The notes under the pieces are model-generated. The model saw nothing but the letters and a program-made list of their open reading frames with translations. It did not search any database and was not told where the DNA came from. From the NCBI RefSeq assembly GCF_038725785.1, contig NZ_CP109796.1, positions 2,294,001-2,358,000 of the forward strand: 64,000 nucleotides of DNA, given 5' to 3'. The position numbers and the translations under genes were made by a program. Shown piece by piece: positions 26,725 through 34,601 of this stretch (its first letter is position 1; each line of letters starts with the position of its first letter). The DNA is from Termitidicoccus mucosus (GTDB taxonomy: Bacteria; Verrucomicrobiota; Verrucomicrobiia; Opitutales; Opitutaceae).

Positions 26725-27303
26725 TCAGAGCGCGATGCCTTTGGCATTGAGGCGGGTTCTGATTTCCCCGGTGTTTTGCTCAAATGCGGGGATCACATCC
26801 TTCTCCATGTGCGTGAGAATCTCTTCCATCAATTCGGTGCCCTTCTGCACGCTGTAGTCGCCGATGGCGATCTTGTCGTAAAGCTCCATCACACGGCGGT
26901 GGAAATCGTTGTTTTCACGCAAAAGCCCGGAGGGCATCTCCAGCGTGTAAGAGGAGTTTTTCATGCAATCCCACACGAAACGCTCCAGCTTGAAGGGCGC
27001 CTTGCGGTCGGCAATGCCGCCGCGCGCGATGCGCTTGAGGTAGCCGCGGGTGAGATCGATGTTGGCCGCAAGCTCGTGCTGGAGCGACTTGCGGAGATGG
27101 TAGTTGTTCTTGTCGCTCTGGATATCGCCATAGGCGATGGCCTGCTTGAAGCCTTGGTGCGCGGCGAGATACACCCCGAGCACCGTGGCGATGATGATGC
27201 ATAGCTGGCTGATCCAGAAACTGGGCTTCGACACCTCGGAAGTGTCGAACATGCGGCGTTTTTCCTGTGCGGCGACAGGGGCGGAGACATCTGTGGGTTT
27301 CAT
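26725..27303 (-). CDS. Hypothetical protein with one N-terminal membrane helix
   Basis: 192 residues from the ATG at 27303 (MKPTDVSAPVAAQEKRRMFD). A short cytosolic N-terminus precedes one hydrophobic segment ('FWISQLCIIIATVLGVYLAA'). The rest is mainly helical and charged ('HLRKSLQHELAANIDLTRGY', 'FHRRVMELYDKIAIGDYSVQ'), ending 'IRTRLNAKGIAL'. I do not recognise a family. The topology suggests a membrane-anchored helical domain, possibly periplasmic. It is convergent with the acyltransferase gene (43 bp between stops), so the two are not in one operon. Confidence 0.7.
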   Translation of the reverse strand: MKPTDVSAPVAAQEKRRMFDTSEVSKPSFWISQLCIIIATVLGVYLAAHQGFKQAIAYGDIQSDKNNYHLRKSLQHELAANIDLTRGYLKRIARGGIADRKAPFKLERFVWDCMKNSSYTLEMPSGLLRENNDFHRRVMELYDKIAIGDYSVQKGTELMEEILTHMEKDVIPAFEQNTGEIRTRLNAKGIAL

Positions 27304-27447
27304 GGCGGGTTTTCGAAAGCCACATTTGGTGGCGAATCGCCGCACTTTGCCAATAATGAAAATAGTTGCAATAAAGCATCCGACCCTGCTTCCGCCAAGA
27401 GGCATGCCGGTCGCCAACTCCCGCAGCGGATGATCTTCGTTCGCCGG

Positions 27448-27879
27448 TCAGGCCATGGCATCGGCGGTACCGGCGGCCCGGTAACGGAATTCCATTTCCA
27501 CCTGGGATGCGGCATGGGCGCGATCATGGCGGAAACGCTCCATCACTTGCTGGCAATAGCTCTCCAAGTCCTCGCCGGACAAATTCAGGGGGAAACATTC
27601 CAGCAGCGCGCGATTGAGCGGCGCGGGCCGGATATCGTGTGCGACGATTTCGATGTTCCGCTCCAGCCACGCGCGAAGTTTTTCCAAACGTTCGGGTTCG
27701 GATGCGGCGGCCGATAGCTCAAAGAAACAACGCACGCACGCGCCGGGATGCTTTCGCTCCAACGCCGCCTGACGAATGTCGAGAATCAAATCGGCCTGCC
27801 GCGGCAGGGCCTGCGCAACCGGACCCAATACAGTGTCAATTTCCAATCGATGGCAGTCTGAATCCGGCATGTGTCCCAT
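27448..27879 (-). CDS. Hypothetical cytosolic protein
   Basis: 143 residues starting at the ATG at 27879; a second ATG at 27870 is equally possible. No signal peptide or membrane segment. It contains 'VLGPVAQALPRQADLILDIRQ', 'CVRCFFELSAAASEPERL', 'DIRPAPLNRALLECFPLNLS' and 'ESYCQQVMERFRHDRAHAAS'. I do not recognise a family. The coding pattern (amphipathic helices, third-position GC bias) supports a real gene, and the opposite-strand open frame here has no such features. It lies 144 bp upstream of the membrane-anchored hypothetical gene on the same strand and could share its transcript. Confidence 0.6.
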   Translation of the reverse strand: MGHMPDSDCHRLEIDTVLGPVAQALPRQADLILDIRQAALERKHPGACVRCFFELSAAASEPERLEKLRAWLERNIEIVAHDIRPAPLNRALLECFPLNLSGEDLESYCQQVMERFRHDRAHAASQVEMEFRYRAAGTADAMA

Positions 27880-27929
27880 AAAGCTAATTGAAAGTGACTG
27901 AGACCTATTCTCCTCGCCCAGTCAAAAGA

Positions 27930-27957
27930 AAAACAGGGTTTCGAAAAACCCTGTTTT
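27930..27957 (-). terminator. Rho-independent terminator of the small Cys-rich gene
   Basis: AAAACAGGGTTT (27930-27941) pairs perfectly with AAACCCTGTTTT (27946-27957) around a 4-nt loop. On the minus strand the stem is followed by a T-rich run (TTTTTCTTTT), which is the classical arrangement. It lies 44 bp past the stop codon at 28001. Confidence 0.85.
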
Positions 27958-28000
27958 CAAGCGGAGGAACCGCGTGTCACAACTCCTTGCGGGAGTTTGG

Positions 28001-28195
28001 CTAACTGGTCTTGCCGGTGTAGTCGCCGCACCAGTCATCAGCTTTCGTGATGGGAAATTTAGCCTCATACTTTACCCCGGACTCGACCTTAAAGACGATC
28101 GATTGGGGCGCGTGACGGCGGCATTCTCCCTTGGTGCCGGAAGACTTCCAGTGGGCGCACATTGCGCAGGACTTTGTGGCTGTGGTTGTGCTCAT
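28001..28195 (-). CDS. Small Cys-rich (putative zinc-binding) protein
   Basis: 64 residues from the ATG at 28195. The pattern is 'CAMCAHW' (C10, C13), 'GECRRHAP' (C25, H28) and a terminal 'ADDWCGDY' (C56). This CxxC...CRRHAP...DWCG(E/D)(F/Y) layout recurs in short bacterial proteins of unknown function and could bind a metal. AAAGGAG (28205-28211) lies 9 nt from the start, one of the few strong ribosome-binding sites in the window. A TTGACA box upstream and a strong terminator downstream make it a self-contained single-gene unit. Function unknown. Confidence 0.85.
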   Translation of the reverse strand: MSTTTATKSCAMCAHWKSSGTKGECRRHAPQSIVFKVESGVKYEAKFPITKADDWCGDYTGKTS

Positions 28196-28220
28196 AATAA
28201 TGGTCTCCTTTCCGTCTCAA

Positions 28221-28248
28221 AACATGAGAGGACGATTCTCAATGTCAA
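28221..28248 (-). promoter_or_regulatory. Putative sigma-70 promoter of the small Cys-rich gene
   Basis: On the minus strand TTGACA (28243-28248) is followed after 16 nt by CATGTT (28221-28226). The surrounding DNA is distinctly AT-rich. The -35 is consensus and the -10 is weak. Confidence 0.5.
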
Positions 28249-28763
28249 CATAACTTATTCATTTTTATAAGATTGCTGATGCGTCACAATCTCAATAATT
28301 AGGATTTTGACATTTTACATTCTCAATAAGTACTTTAAGCAGGGCCTCGGCAAAGTCCTCCGCGCCACGCACCTCAGCCAATCGACGCCCCTCCGCTGAC
28401 GGCGGCAACTGCGGTTGCAGCCAAAGACTCCGCCTGCCTTTTTGAGGGCGGAGGCCGTTACGAAAAATCTCACCTCCCCGTCCGGGGCAGGATCGCCTGC
28501 GCGCGTGCGGATTTTATCCGCATTGCATCGCCCGCGGCCGGCGGCCATCCATGCGGGCGGGATTTGTATCCAAATCAAACTACGCCCCTTCCCTTTCCGC
28601 CCCGGAGGATTCGTCTTTCTGCGCTGTATCCAAGATCACGATTACTTGCCGTAATAATGTGAACTTTGACGTTGCGAGAAACACAGTTATGGCTCCATTT
28701 CTTCATGGCCCCGCAACCCGTATCACCTGCCTGCTGAATCCGTCTGCGCAAATCACATCTACC
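28249..28763. other. Gene-free interval
   Basis: About 515 bp without a supported gene. The left 80 bp are AT-rich and serve the promoter of the Cys-rich gene. The middle (about 28330-28600) is GC-rich and shows only weak short inverted repeats. The right end before 28764 is again AT-richer and should hold the promoter of the ribbon-helix-helix gene. An open frame continues upstream of 28764, but its sequence has no conserved pattern. Confidence 0.6.
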
Positions 28764-29087
28764 ATGACAAAGAAAAAAAGCACTGTATCCGCGCCCCTCA
28801 CCTTTGATCTGCCTTTGTCGCTGATCGAGAAACTGGGCACCATCCAAAAAAAAGCCGGACTGGGCTCCGCCAGCGAAACCGTTCGCGAAGCGATTGATCA
28901 GTTCGATTTTGAACGCTACGCGAGTTCCAATGAAGAACACCGCCAAATCTCCGTCCGCCTTCCCGTCGAGTTGAAGGCAAAGCTGGCCAAATACGCGAAA
29001 AAGAAAAAAACCAGCGTGGGCGCGCTGCTGCGCGAGGCACTGGGAGCCTTCGAGGCCAAGTCGGCCAAAAAAGGCGGACGCAAATAA
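28764..29087 (+). CDS. Tandem ribbon-helix-helix (CopG/MetJ-Arc-like) protein
   Basis: 107 residues from the ATG at 28764 (MTKKKSTVSAPLTFDLPLSL). Residues about 13-52 ('LTFDLPLSLIEKLGTIQKKA' then 'SASETVREAIDQFDFERYA') have one RHH layout: a strand, then two helices with an 'ETVREAI' second helix. Residues about 58-98 repeat it ('RQISVRLPVELKAKLAKYAK' then 'TSVGALLREALGAFE'). RHH proteins bind DNA as dimers of single units, so two units on one chain would form a pseudo-dimer. No toxin gene is adjacent: the next gene, an aminotransferase, starts 136 bp later. It may be a stand-alone regulator or a solitary antitoxin-like protein. Confidence 0.75.
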   Translation: MTKKKSTVSAPLTFDLPLSLIEKLGTIQKKAGLGSASETVREAIDQFDFERYASSNEEHRQISVRLPVELKAKLAKYAKKKKTSVGALLREALGAFEAKSAKKGGRK

Positions 29088-29223
29088 TCCGCCCCACACC
29101 CGGGCCAACGCCGCCCGCGGATTTTGTCTTTTGTAAAACACCGCGCGCCGTAAAAGGCGCGCTTGCGCTTTGGTGTGCCCAAAACTTCACTTCACCCCCT
29201 TTCGCCAAGCCAGAACCAAACCA

Positions 29224-30417
29224 ATGAGCAACCAACCAAGCCCCCTCTCAACCTGGGCCCAAAACATCGCGCCTTCGCCGACACTCGCCGTTGACGCCAA
29301 GGCCAAGGCTCTCCTCGCTGCGGGCGAGGATGTCTGCGGATTCGCCGCCGGCGAACCCGACTTCGATACGCCCGATCACATCAAGGAGGCCGCCGCCGCC
29401 GCGCTCAAGTCCGGCAAGACGAAATACGCCCCCACCCCGGGCATCCAGCCGCTGCGCGAAGCCATCGCGGAGGACTACGCCGCCCGCCTCGGGCTCAAGG
29501 TCGCCCCCGCGCAGGTCATCGTTTCGCCCGGCGGAAAATTCTCCTGTTATCTTTCGATTCTCGCCGTCTGCTCGCCCGGCGACGAGGTCATCATTCCCGC
29601 GCCCTACTGGGTCAGCTATCCCGAGATGGTGAAACTCGCCGGCGCCACGCCGAAGTTTGTCCTCGCCGACGACACCACCGGCTTCCGCCTCACGCCCGCG
29701 CAGCTCGAGGCCGCCATCACCCCGAGGACCAAGCTCCTCATCCTCAACTCGCCGTCCAATCCGACCGGCGCCGTCTATACCCGCGCCGAACTCGAGGCCA
29801 TCGTGGAAGTCGCGCTCCGGCACAACCTCTACATCATGTCGGACGAAATCTACGAGCACCTGCTCTACGATGGCGCGAAACACGTCTCGCCCGCCACCTT
29901 CTCGAAGGAGGCCGGGGCGCGCACCATCATCGTCTCCGGCTTCTCCAAAACCTACTCGATGACCGGCTGGCGCCTCGGCACGACCGTCGCCCCCGCGTCC
30001 ATCGCGAAAGCCGTGGCCGAGCTGCAAAGCCAGACCTCGTCCAACGCCACCACCTTCGCGCAATACGGCGCGCTCGCCGCGCTCAAGGAAAAGGAAAAAA
30101 CCAAGGCCGCGCTCGACGCGATGCTGGTCGCCTTCGACCGCCGCCGCAAGTTCCTGCACGCCGAACTCAACAAGATCGCCGGCGTGAAATGCCTGCTCGC
30201 CCAAGGCGCGTTTTACCTGTTTCCGAACATCTCCAGCTTCGGCCTGAACTCGTCCGAATTCTGCGACAGGCTGCTCGACCAGCAGAGAGTCGCGGCGGTG
30301 TTCGGCAGCGCGTTCGGCGCCGATGGCTACCTGCGCCTCAGCTACGCGACGAGCGACGAAATCATCAAGAAAGGCGTCGAACGCCTCGCCTCGTTCTGTG
30401 CGAACTTGAAAAAGTAG
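29224..30417 (+). CDS. Class I aminotransferase (aspartate aminotransferase-like, PLP-dependent)
   Basis: 397 residues from the ATG at 29224. The fold-type I landmarks are all present: '[18 protein letters not shown]' near the N-terminus, '[17 protein letters not shown]', '[16 protein letters not shown]' (the PLP-contacting Asn), '[14 protein letters not shown]' (Asp/Tyr), '[15 protein letters not shown]' with Schiff-base lysine K242, and 'YLRLSYATS' with the carboxylate-binding Arg. This profile matches the aspartate/prephenate aminotransferase group (AAT subfamily I-gamma), which transfers amino groups between Asp or Glu and 2-oxo acids. It is monocistronic and convergent with the exosortase gene. 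Confidence 0.93.
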   Translation: MSNQPSPLSTWAQNIAPSPTLAVDAKAKALLAAGEDVCGFAAGEPDFDTPDHIKEAAAAALKSGKTKYAPTPGIQPLREAIAEDYAARLGLKVAPAQVIVSPGGKFSCYLSILAVCSPGDEVIIPAPYWVSYPEMVKLAGATPKFVLADDTTGFRLTPAQLEAAITPRTKLLILNSPSNPTGAVYTRAELEAIVEVALRHNLYIMSDEIYEHLLYDGAKHVSPATFSKEAGARTIIVSGFSKTYSMTGWRLGTTVAPASIAKAVAELQSQTSSNATTFAQYGALAALKEKEKTKAALDAMLVAFDRRRKFLHAELNKIAGVKCLLAQGAFYLFPNISSFGLNSSEFCDRLLDQQRVAAVFGSAFGADGYLRLSYATSDEIIKKGVERLASFCANLKK

Positions 30418-30448
30418 GACCGTGTGACGGTGGACGCGCGGCTTTCGG

Positions 30449-31939
30449 TTATTCCGGCAGCGCCACCGTCACCGCCCACCACGGGCCGCCCGCGTCGTCC
30501 CGCGCCGCCGCCCAATACCACGCCGACACATCCGTCCACGCACCGCCGTGGTCGTCGCGCCAGTGCTCGCGCACCCGCCAGCGTTCGCCGTCGCCCCGCA
30601 CCGCCGTGAATTCCGCCCAGAGCACTCCCGCCTCGTCGCGTACCAACCCGCCCGGCGTCACCGCGTAGCCGCCCGCGCGAAAACAGTCCGCCGCCGGATG
30701 CACCCCGCGCGAGGCCGAGCGTATCCATCGCATCACTACGATTCGTCCGTCCTGCTCAAACACCCCCGTTTTCCCGGGAAACCCGGTGGCAAACGCCGCC
30801 GCCTCGCGCGCCCGCGTCCTCCGTATCAAAGGCCGCCCCTCGAACATTTCCGGCCAGCCCGGGAACTCCGCCGTGTCCGCCGCCGCCACGCCGCCCGGCG
30901 CTCCCCGCCCGGCGGCCAGTCCCGTCAGCGGCCACAACGCGGCCAATACGCACATGGCCGCCACGCCGCCCAAAACCGTGCCCGTTCTCGGACTCGTTCC
31001 CTCATTCACCCTCTCCGAATGCGTTTCCCGTTCCGCCTCCGTCGTGTTTTTCGGGACGAGAGAACAAGAACGAGTAAGAGAACGAGAACGGTTTTTTGGG
31101 GCCAGCCACTGCGCGAACCGCCACACACCCGCCGCCAGCGCGCCAAACACCGCCAGCCCGATCCCCTCATGCGCCCATCCCGGCGCGGGCCACAAACCCG
31201 ATTCGGTGAAAAACAACACCGCCGCCCGCACCGTGTTGCCCAGCAGAATCGCCAGCAGCGCCGCAGCCCCCAGCGCCAGTGTCCGCGCCGCGCCAAGCCG
31301 CAGCCACGCCGCCAGCGCGCAGGCCAGCACGCCGCCCGTCCAAAGCATGTGCACTCCGCTGCACGGCGCGTCCACCACCACCATCCCGCCCGACCACGTC
31401 AGCACGACCCCCGCCCGTTCCGTCGCCACGCCGAGCAACGCGATCAACGACCGCCCCGCCTCCGCCGTCAGCACGCGCAGCGGATATCCCGCGTAAAACT
31501 GCAAAGTCGCCATCACCGGCAGCGACAACACCAGCAAGCCCGCCCGCCCCAGCGCCCCGCCCGAAACATTCGTTGGAGGCCGTCCCTCCAACGCCACGCC
31601 GAGCGCCGCCGCCAGCAACATCGCGCGCGCCAGCATCGGCAGCCATCCCGAGGCCAGCGCCGCCGCCAGCGCCAGCGCGCCCGAAGCCAGCGCCGCCGTA
31701 TTCGAAATCTCACTACGCCACGCCGCGCGCGGCGTCAGCGCGAGCGCGAGGCCCAGCGCGAGCAATCCCAGCGGCTCGTCGCCCCCGTCGCCCATCCGCG
31801 CCGCGTGCCACCGCAACACCGGCCAGTCCGCCGCCAGCAGCAACACGCAGAAAAACCAGCGTGATGAAATCCAGCGGCGCGCGGCCTCCCGCGTCGCGGA
31901 CGGCGCGGGGCATCCGCAAACTGGCCCTGTCGGTTTCAT
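30449..31939 (-). CDS. Exosortase-family protease/transpeptidase with fused EpsI-like C-terminal domain
   Basis: 496 residues from the ATG at 31939. It is a multi-pass membrane protein with the exosortase catalytic triad: Cys193 in 'VVDAPCSGVHMLW', Arg238 in 'LLGNTVRAAVLFF' and His257 in 'GWAHEGIGLAVF'. Exosortases recognise PEP-CTERM-type tails and transfer the protein to an envelope component. After the last helix a hydrophilic linker (about residues 281-315, Arg/Ser-rich 'NRSRSLTRSCSL') is encoded by an inverted hexamer-repeat element, so the linker is probably inserted DNA. A C-terminal domain (about 330-496) has 'RGVHPAADCFRAGGYAVTPG', resembling the HxPxxC of EpsI-like partners. Its likely substrate is the VIT/VWA protein encoded upstream on the same strand (32321-34519). 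Confidence 0.85.
   Translation of the reverse strand: MKPTGPVCGCPAPSATREAARRWISSRWFFCVLLLAADWPVLRWHAARMGDGGDEPLGLLALGLALALTPRAAWRSEISNTAALASGALALAAALASGWLPMLARAMLLAAALGVALEGRPPTNVSGGALGRAGLLVLSLPVMATLQFYAGYPLRVLTAEAGRSLIALLGVATERAGVVLTWSGGMVVVDAPCSGVHMLWTGGVLACALAAWLRLGAARTLALGAAALLAILLGNTVRAAVLFFTESGLWPAPGWAHEGIGLAVFGALAAGVWRFAQWLAPKNRSRSLTRSCSLVPKNTTEAERETHSERVNEGTSPRTGTVLGGVAAMCVLAALWPLTGLAAGRGAPGGVAAADTAEFPGWPEMFEGRPLIRRTRAREAAAFATGFPGKTGVFEQDGRIVVMRWIRSASRGVHPAADCFRAGGYAVTPGGLVRDEAGVLWAEFTAVRGDGERWRVREHWRDDHGGAWTDVSAWYWAAARDDAGGPWWAVTVALPE
30979..31103 (-). repeat. Hexamer-repeat inverted element B1, inside the exosortase gene
   Basis: In the gene's sense the left arm reads AAAAAACCGTTCTCGTTCTC and continues in CGTTCT-type hexamers. 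The right arm (toward 30979) is a degenerate complement (AACGGG, AACGAG, GAGAACGG). The left arm is nearly identical to that of element B2 at 36233-36330. The whole element is translated in frame as the Arg/Ser-rich linker. Confidence 0.75.
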
Positions 31940-31996
31940 GCGCAAAATTGTATTTTCCCCGCGCCGCCGCGCCGCCAGCATCGGCAAATCTCCCTC

Positions 31997-32293
31997 ATGG
32001 CCGCGCCAAACCACAACCAGCCCATTTCGATCAAATACTGGATGCTGGCGATATTCATATCGGCGTTCCCGTTTTTGAATTTAGTCTTGGTTCCCATTTT
32101 CGCGCTGGTCGGATCGGATAGGTCGAAAAAGAATTTTTTCAAGGCGCACATCGCGTGGTTTTTGATATTCATCGGGCTGCAGCTTGTCCTGGGGATTGTC
32201 CTGTTTGCCACGGGTCTTCTGGATGTTATTATAAAAATACTGGCGCCCATGCTTGCGGATTATTTTTCCTCGCTGGGCCAAGGCATGCGCTGA
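31997..32293 (+). CDS. Small membrane protein, two predicted helices
   Basis: 98 residues starting MAAPNHNQPISIKYWMLAIF. Two hydrophobic segments ('YWMLAIFISAFPFLNLVLVPIF' region and 'AWFLIFIGLQLVLGIVLFATG') are joined by a basic loop 'SDRSKKNFFKAH', and the C-terminus is 'MLADYFSSLGQGMR'. The local DNA is less GC-rich than its surroundings. It resembles small DUF4870-like membrane proteins in topology, but I cannot assign a family firmly. It sits on the opposite strand between the exosortase gene and the VIT/VWA gene, so it does not share their transcript. Confidence 0.7.
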   Translation: MAAPNHNQPISIKYWMLAIFISAFPFLNLVLVPIFALVGSDRSKKNFFKAHIAWFLIFIGLQLVLGIVLFATGLLDVIIKILAPMLADYFSSLGQGMR

Positions 32294-32320
32294 GGGACGT
32301 CCCGACGCCGCCTGCCATCC

Positions 32321-34519
32321 TCAGCCACCGTTGGCTTCCGCCCGCGTGCCGCGCCGCTTGCGCCACACGCTCCAGCCGACGATCAGGGCCGCGACAATCA
32401 TCAGGCTCACCGTTCCCGGCTCCGGCGACGTCGGAACCTCGCCGCCGGCGGGCGCGCGCTCGCTCACGCCCGCCGGAAGCGGATTGGGCTGCGTGACTTT
32501 TTCCGCGCGCTCCCGCACCTCGCGCGGCGTGGTGTCCACCGCGACGAACGAGGTGAACCTCGTCAGCAGGTTGTATTTCAACCCCAGGCGCACGATCTCC
32601 GCCTTCTGCCTGTCCGCCTCGAAACGAATCGCGTGCAAGTCCTCCAGCCCGGTCAGCCGCTCGCGCGCCCACAGGTGCGCCAGCGCCCCGCTCCCGTCCA
32701 GCCGCACCGCGTCCGCCACGTCGATTTCCGCGTTCCATGCGCCGGCGCCCGTCAGCCCTGACAGGCGCACCTTGCCCGTCGCGGCCCCGTGCCATTTTCC
32801 GACCATCATGACCGGGCGTTGCGCCAGCACGTCGGGCTGCGCGGCGGGAATGAGTTCTCCCGTGGAAAAACCCTCGAATGCCGTTCGCACATGCGTGAGC
32901 ACGGGGGCCTCGATCATCCGGCGGAATTTCGCCGCCGCCGCCGCCGCGCGGTCCTTGCCGTCCACCACCGCCGGTTCCGAGCGGCCCGCCCGCGCGAGCC
33001 GCTCGATCAACTCGCGATTCACCGCCGCGCCGATGCCAAACGCGAACAGGTTCGCCTCGCCCAGCCGCGCCCGCACCAGCGCGTAGGCCTCGGCCTCCAC
33101 GTCCACGTAACCGTCCGTGACGACCACGATGCTGCGCGACACGCCCGGACGCGCCGGCAGGGACAATACGCGCTCCAGCGCGGGCAGCAGTTCGGTCGCC
33201 CCGCCGTAGTCGCCGTATTTGCGCCCGGCCTCGAACAGCGCCAGCGCCGCCGCGATGTTTTCCGGCGTCGCCGCCACCGGCCCGTCGAAAAGCATGCGGC
33301 TCGACCCGGAAAAGAGCTGCACGTTGAACGTGTCGGCCTCGTGCAACGACACCAGCAATTCCTCCAGCAGGCGCGTCGAGACATCCAGCGGGAAACCCCA
33401 CATCGAGCCCGACACATCCATCACGAACACATAGTCGCGCGGCGGCACCAGCGCCGGCGTCACGCGCGCCGGAGGCTGCACCGTGAGGAGGAAAAATTTT
33501 TCGCCATTCCATTCGTCGATCATCAATCCTCCGGCCAGCGCGTCACCCGTCAGCCGGTAGCGCAGGATGAAATCGCGGTTCATCACCGGCGCGCCGTCCC
33601 CGCCCGGCGGCAGCGTCACCCGCACGCGCCCTCCCGCCCCGTCCGCCCCGCCTTCCCCGCTTGTCCGCACGCAGTGCGAAACGCACTCCACGGCGCGGAC
33701 CGGCACCGGTGCGACGATCTCTGCGTTCAGCGCAAACACTGGCTCGTATTCAGCCCCGCCGCGTGATGGGGGATTTTCGATTCTCGATTTTCGATTTTCG
33801 ATTGGGGAGCTTCCGCTCCCATTTGCATCCGGCGCGGCAGCGCCTTCAATCGAAAATCGAGAATCGAAAATCGAAAATTCACCGCCGCGCGTGTAGCGCG
33901 GGCCGACCACGGTCGGGAAAACCCATTCGTATTCGCCATCCGCCGGCACGAGCAGCTCATTGTAGCGCAGTTCCACCCGCACCGTGTCGCCGGGCAGGAT
34001 GTTGGCGACGTTCATTTCAAACACATTGCTGCGGCTCGACTCCAGCAGCGACGCGGTTTTCCCCTCGCGCTTCGCGACCTCGTAAGTCTTGCGTGCCTCC
34101 TCCTTTTCCTTGACCTGCGCCTCGATGCGGCGCCCGCCGACGGTCATTGTCATCCCGTGCACCGCCGCGCGCGTCGAGCCGGGGAAAATGTAACGCGCCT
34201 CCAGCGGAGTCCCGCCCTCGTTCTGGTAGGTCTGCACCACGCGCACCTCGGCGATCACGCCCGCGAGCGTGGCGTCCACCTCGGTGCTCTTGAGCGGCAG
34301 GGCGTCCACGCCGGGCTCCGCGCCCCGCACCTGGAAATAGGGCGAGAGCGGTTCGTCCCCCGCGCCGCGTCCGCCGTCATTCGCGCGCGCGGACACGGCT
34401 GCGAACACCACCGCCGCAACCGCCGCCACGAGCCAGAACCCAAAATCCCGCGACACCGCGCAATCGCGCGAGCCGCCGGACGATTTCACCGCGATCTTGA
34501 CCGGAGAGTGTGTTTCCAT
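32321..34519 (-). CDS. VIT and VWA domain protein with PEP-CTERM sorting signal
   Basis: 732 residues. One N-terminal hydrophobic segment (about residues 28-45) serves as signal. A VIT domain (about 70-205) contains 'EVRVVQTYQNEGGTPLEARYIFPG' features and 'KEKEEARKTYEVAKREGK'. A VWA domain starts at about 362 with the MIDAS motif D368-x-S370-x-S372 ('FVMDVSGSMWG'). The C-terminus is 'SPEPGTVSLMIVAALIVG', hydrophobic, then 'WRKRRGTRAEANGG', a PEP-CTERM tripartite tail. Residues 213-251 ('[18 protein letters not shown]' to 'IENRKSRIENPP') are encoded by inverted heptamer element A1 and look like an in-frame insertion between VIT and VWA. It lies directly upstream of an exosortase gene, so it is the likely dedicated substrate. 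Bacteroidetes XrtN systems pair an exosortase with a VIT protein in a similar way. Ligand unknown. Confidence 0.9.
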   Translation of the reverse strand: METHSPVKIAVKSSGGSRDCAVSRDFGFWLVAAVAAVVFAAVSARANDGGRGAGDEPLSPYFQVRGAEPGVDALPLKSTEVDATLAGVIAEVRVVQTYQNEGGTPLEARYIFPGSTRAAVHGMTMTVGGRRIEAQVKEKEEARKTYEVAKREGKTASLLESSRSNVFEMNVANILPGDTVRVELRYNELLVPADGEYEWVFPTVVGPRYTRGGEFSIFDSRFSIEGAAAPDANGSGSSPIENRKSRIENPPSRGGAEYEPVFALNAEIVAPVPVRAVECVSHCVRTSGEGGADGAGGRVRVTLPPGGDGAPVMNRDFILRYRLTGDALAGGLMIDEWNGEKFFLLTVQPPARVTPALVPPRDYVFVMDVSGSMWGFPLDVSTRLLEELLVSLHEADTFNVQLFSGSSRMLFDGPVAATPENIAAALALFEAGRKYGDYGGATELLPALERVLSLPARPGVSRSIVVVTDGYVDVEAEAYALVRARLGEANLFAFGIGAAVNRELIERLARAGRSEPAVVDGKDRAAAAAAKFRRMIEAPVLTHVRTAFEGFSTGELIPAAQPDVLAQRPVMMVGKWHGAATGKVRLSGLTGAGAWNAEIDVADAVRLDGSGALAHLWARERLTGLEDLHAIRFEADRQKAEIVRLGLKYNLLTRFTSFVAVDTTPREVRERAEKVTQPNPLPAGVSERAPAGGEVPTSPEPGTVSLMIVAALIVGWSVWRKRRGTRAEANGG
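33771..33880 (-). repeat. Heptamer-repeat inverted element A1, in frame inside the VIT/VWA gene
   Basis: The left arm (33771-33805) is built of CGATTYT heptamers; the right arm (33846-33880) is the near-complement. The centre, read in gene sense, is GCGCTGCCGCGCC, then a variable part, then GGAGCGGAAGCTCC, matching the cores of A2 (37347-37388) and D (59553-59594). An 8-nt CCGCCGCG occurs on both flanks and could be a target duplication, though the context is GC-rich. Confidence 0.85.
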
Positions 34520-34601
34520 GCCGCCATCCTGCCACGCGTGCGTGAAGCCAGTATGAAGCGGGCATGAAGTCGCGGTGAAAACGCGGGCGCCGCCGCCATC
34601 G

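Noticed and set aside
28415-28654. Overlapping short open frames on both strands near 28.5 kb
   Set aside because: Neither has a plausible start signal or coding pattern; they arise from local GC-richness in the gene-free interval.
28551-28763. An in-frame upstream extension of the ribbon-helix-helix gene
   Set aside because: The extension reads through AT-rich promoter-like DNA and contains no structural pattern. The RHH unit begins right after the ATG at 28764.
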